Of a stretch of DNA of 5,423 nt, positions 5,250-5,423 are shown piece after piece. The notes beneath the pieces are model-generated. The model did not search any database and was not told the origin of the DNA. It worked only from the letters and a program-made list of their open reading frames with translations. The stretch comes from Candidatus Syntropharchaeum sp. (lineage in GTDB: Archaea > Halobacteriota > Syntropharchaeia > Alkanophagales > Methanospirareceae): positions 1 through 5,423 of the forward strand of contig JADHYP010000099.1 in NCBI GenBank assembly GCA_016782355.1. The letters are read 5' to 3'. A program made the translations under genes and the position numbers. Position 1 is the stretch's first letter. Each line of letters begins with the position of its first letter.

Positions 5250-5259
5250 CTTTTATAAG
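5250..5259 (+). promoter_or_regulatory. Archaeal promoter (TATA box with upstream purine-rich BRE)
   Basis: GCAGAAACTTTTATAAGC (5243-5260) has an A-rich BRE-like stretch and a good TATA box, CTTTTATAAG. The predicted start is near 5277-5283. The first sizeable frame after it is the transposase-like ATG at 5374, so the leader would be about 90-97 bases unless the promoter drives a small RNA. Frames between are only 3-11 codons. Confidence 0.45.
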
Positions 5260-5373
5260 CTTGTTCGAAGATATGTTGATATTAACAAAGAATAAAGCGT
5301 TTTAAATAGGCATGAGGTCTATGATTTAGTTCTAAGGAATGTTAGGCGCTGTGCTGTTTTGGCATCATGTGAA

Positions 5374-5423
5374 ATGTCCCAAACGCACACGAATATAGTG
5401 GTAAATTTGTTGTGGCACATTCA
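5374..5423 (+). CDS. N-terminus of a possible IS200/IS605-type (Y1) transposase, cut by window edge
   Basis: ATG 5374 opens a frame that stays open to the edge and reads MSQTHTNIVVNLLWHI. Y1 transposases of the IS200/IS605 family commonly begin 'MSQ/MAN-x-Y/H-T-x-hhhHhVF/W', a first beta-strand followed by the HUH active site further on. The match is short, and the His usually seen in this strand is Asn here. There is no clear Shine-Dalgarno site. The upstream bases 5306-5373 could be the left end of the element, but I could not draw a convincing hairpin: ATAG/CTAT at 5307-5323 is the only small one. The catalytic HUH and Tyr lie beyond the window, so activity cannot be judged. Confidence 0.4.
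   Translation, partial: MSQTHTNIVVNLLWHI

Noticed and set aside
5261..5275. GTTCGAA resembling the T-loop of a tRNA
   Set aside because: The flanking five bases on each side (GCTTG and ATATG) do not pair, and no acceptor or anticodon arm can be drawn around it.
1..5423. CRISPR array or long tandem repeats
   Set aside because: No regularly spaced direct repeats were seen. The only clear repeat is the 34-bp pair at 2881 and 5160, which lie more than 2 kb apart.

Overview
This window is from an archaeal chromosome, most likely a euryarchaeote. Four things point there. There is an acidic stalk ribosomal protein P1/L12 of archaeal type, with the charged hinge and a GLSSLFG-like tail. There is a tRNA-Glu(UUC) whose gene lacks the CCA end. 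TATA-box promoters lie about 25 bases before expected transcript starts. There is also a cobS gene for corrinoid assembly. A methanogen or ANME-type lineage would fit, but nothing here proves it. The DNA is AT-rich by eye.

Left block (1-2112, + strand). A truncated gene tail is followed by a tightly packed set: a 413-aa protein, a 53-aa protein at 1382-1543, and a 190-aa nucleotidyltransferase. The 413-aa protein has an N-terminus like the core-binding (SAM-like) domain of tyrosine recombinases, but no recombinase catalytic domain. The last three genes are joined by two ATGA stop/start overlaps, so they are probably translationally coupled. The nucleotidyltransferase resembles the AbiEii/DUF6036-like superfamily used as toxins or defence effectors. 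With the small upstream partner it may form a toxin-antitoxin or defence module. This is the best candidate for an undescribed system here.

Middle block (2105-3433, - strand). Reading right to left, this holds housekeeping genes: ribosomal protein P1 with its own promoter, Shine-Dalgarno site and possible terminator, then tRNA-Glu, then cobS (adenosylcobinamide-GDP ribazoletransferase). The 3' end of cobS overlaps the convergent nucleotidyltransferase gene by 8 bases.

Right block (3434-5423, + strand). The gap upstream of P1 (3434-3718) holds the P1 promoter and what looks like a decayed glycosyltransferase start. Next come a small two-helix membrane protein, which shows signs of a frameshift near its end, and a GH130-type glycoside phosphorylase/hydrolase overlapping it by ATGA. 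After these lie a good archaeal promoter and the first 16 codons of a possible IS200/IS605-type transposase cut off by the window edge.

A 34-base element occurs twice, at 2881-2914 and 5160-5193, with 31 identical bases. It contains a small hairpin and a TATA-like end. It flanks the P1-tRNA/GH130 region and is not explained by any gene.
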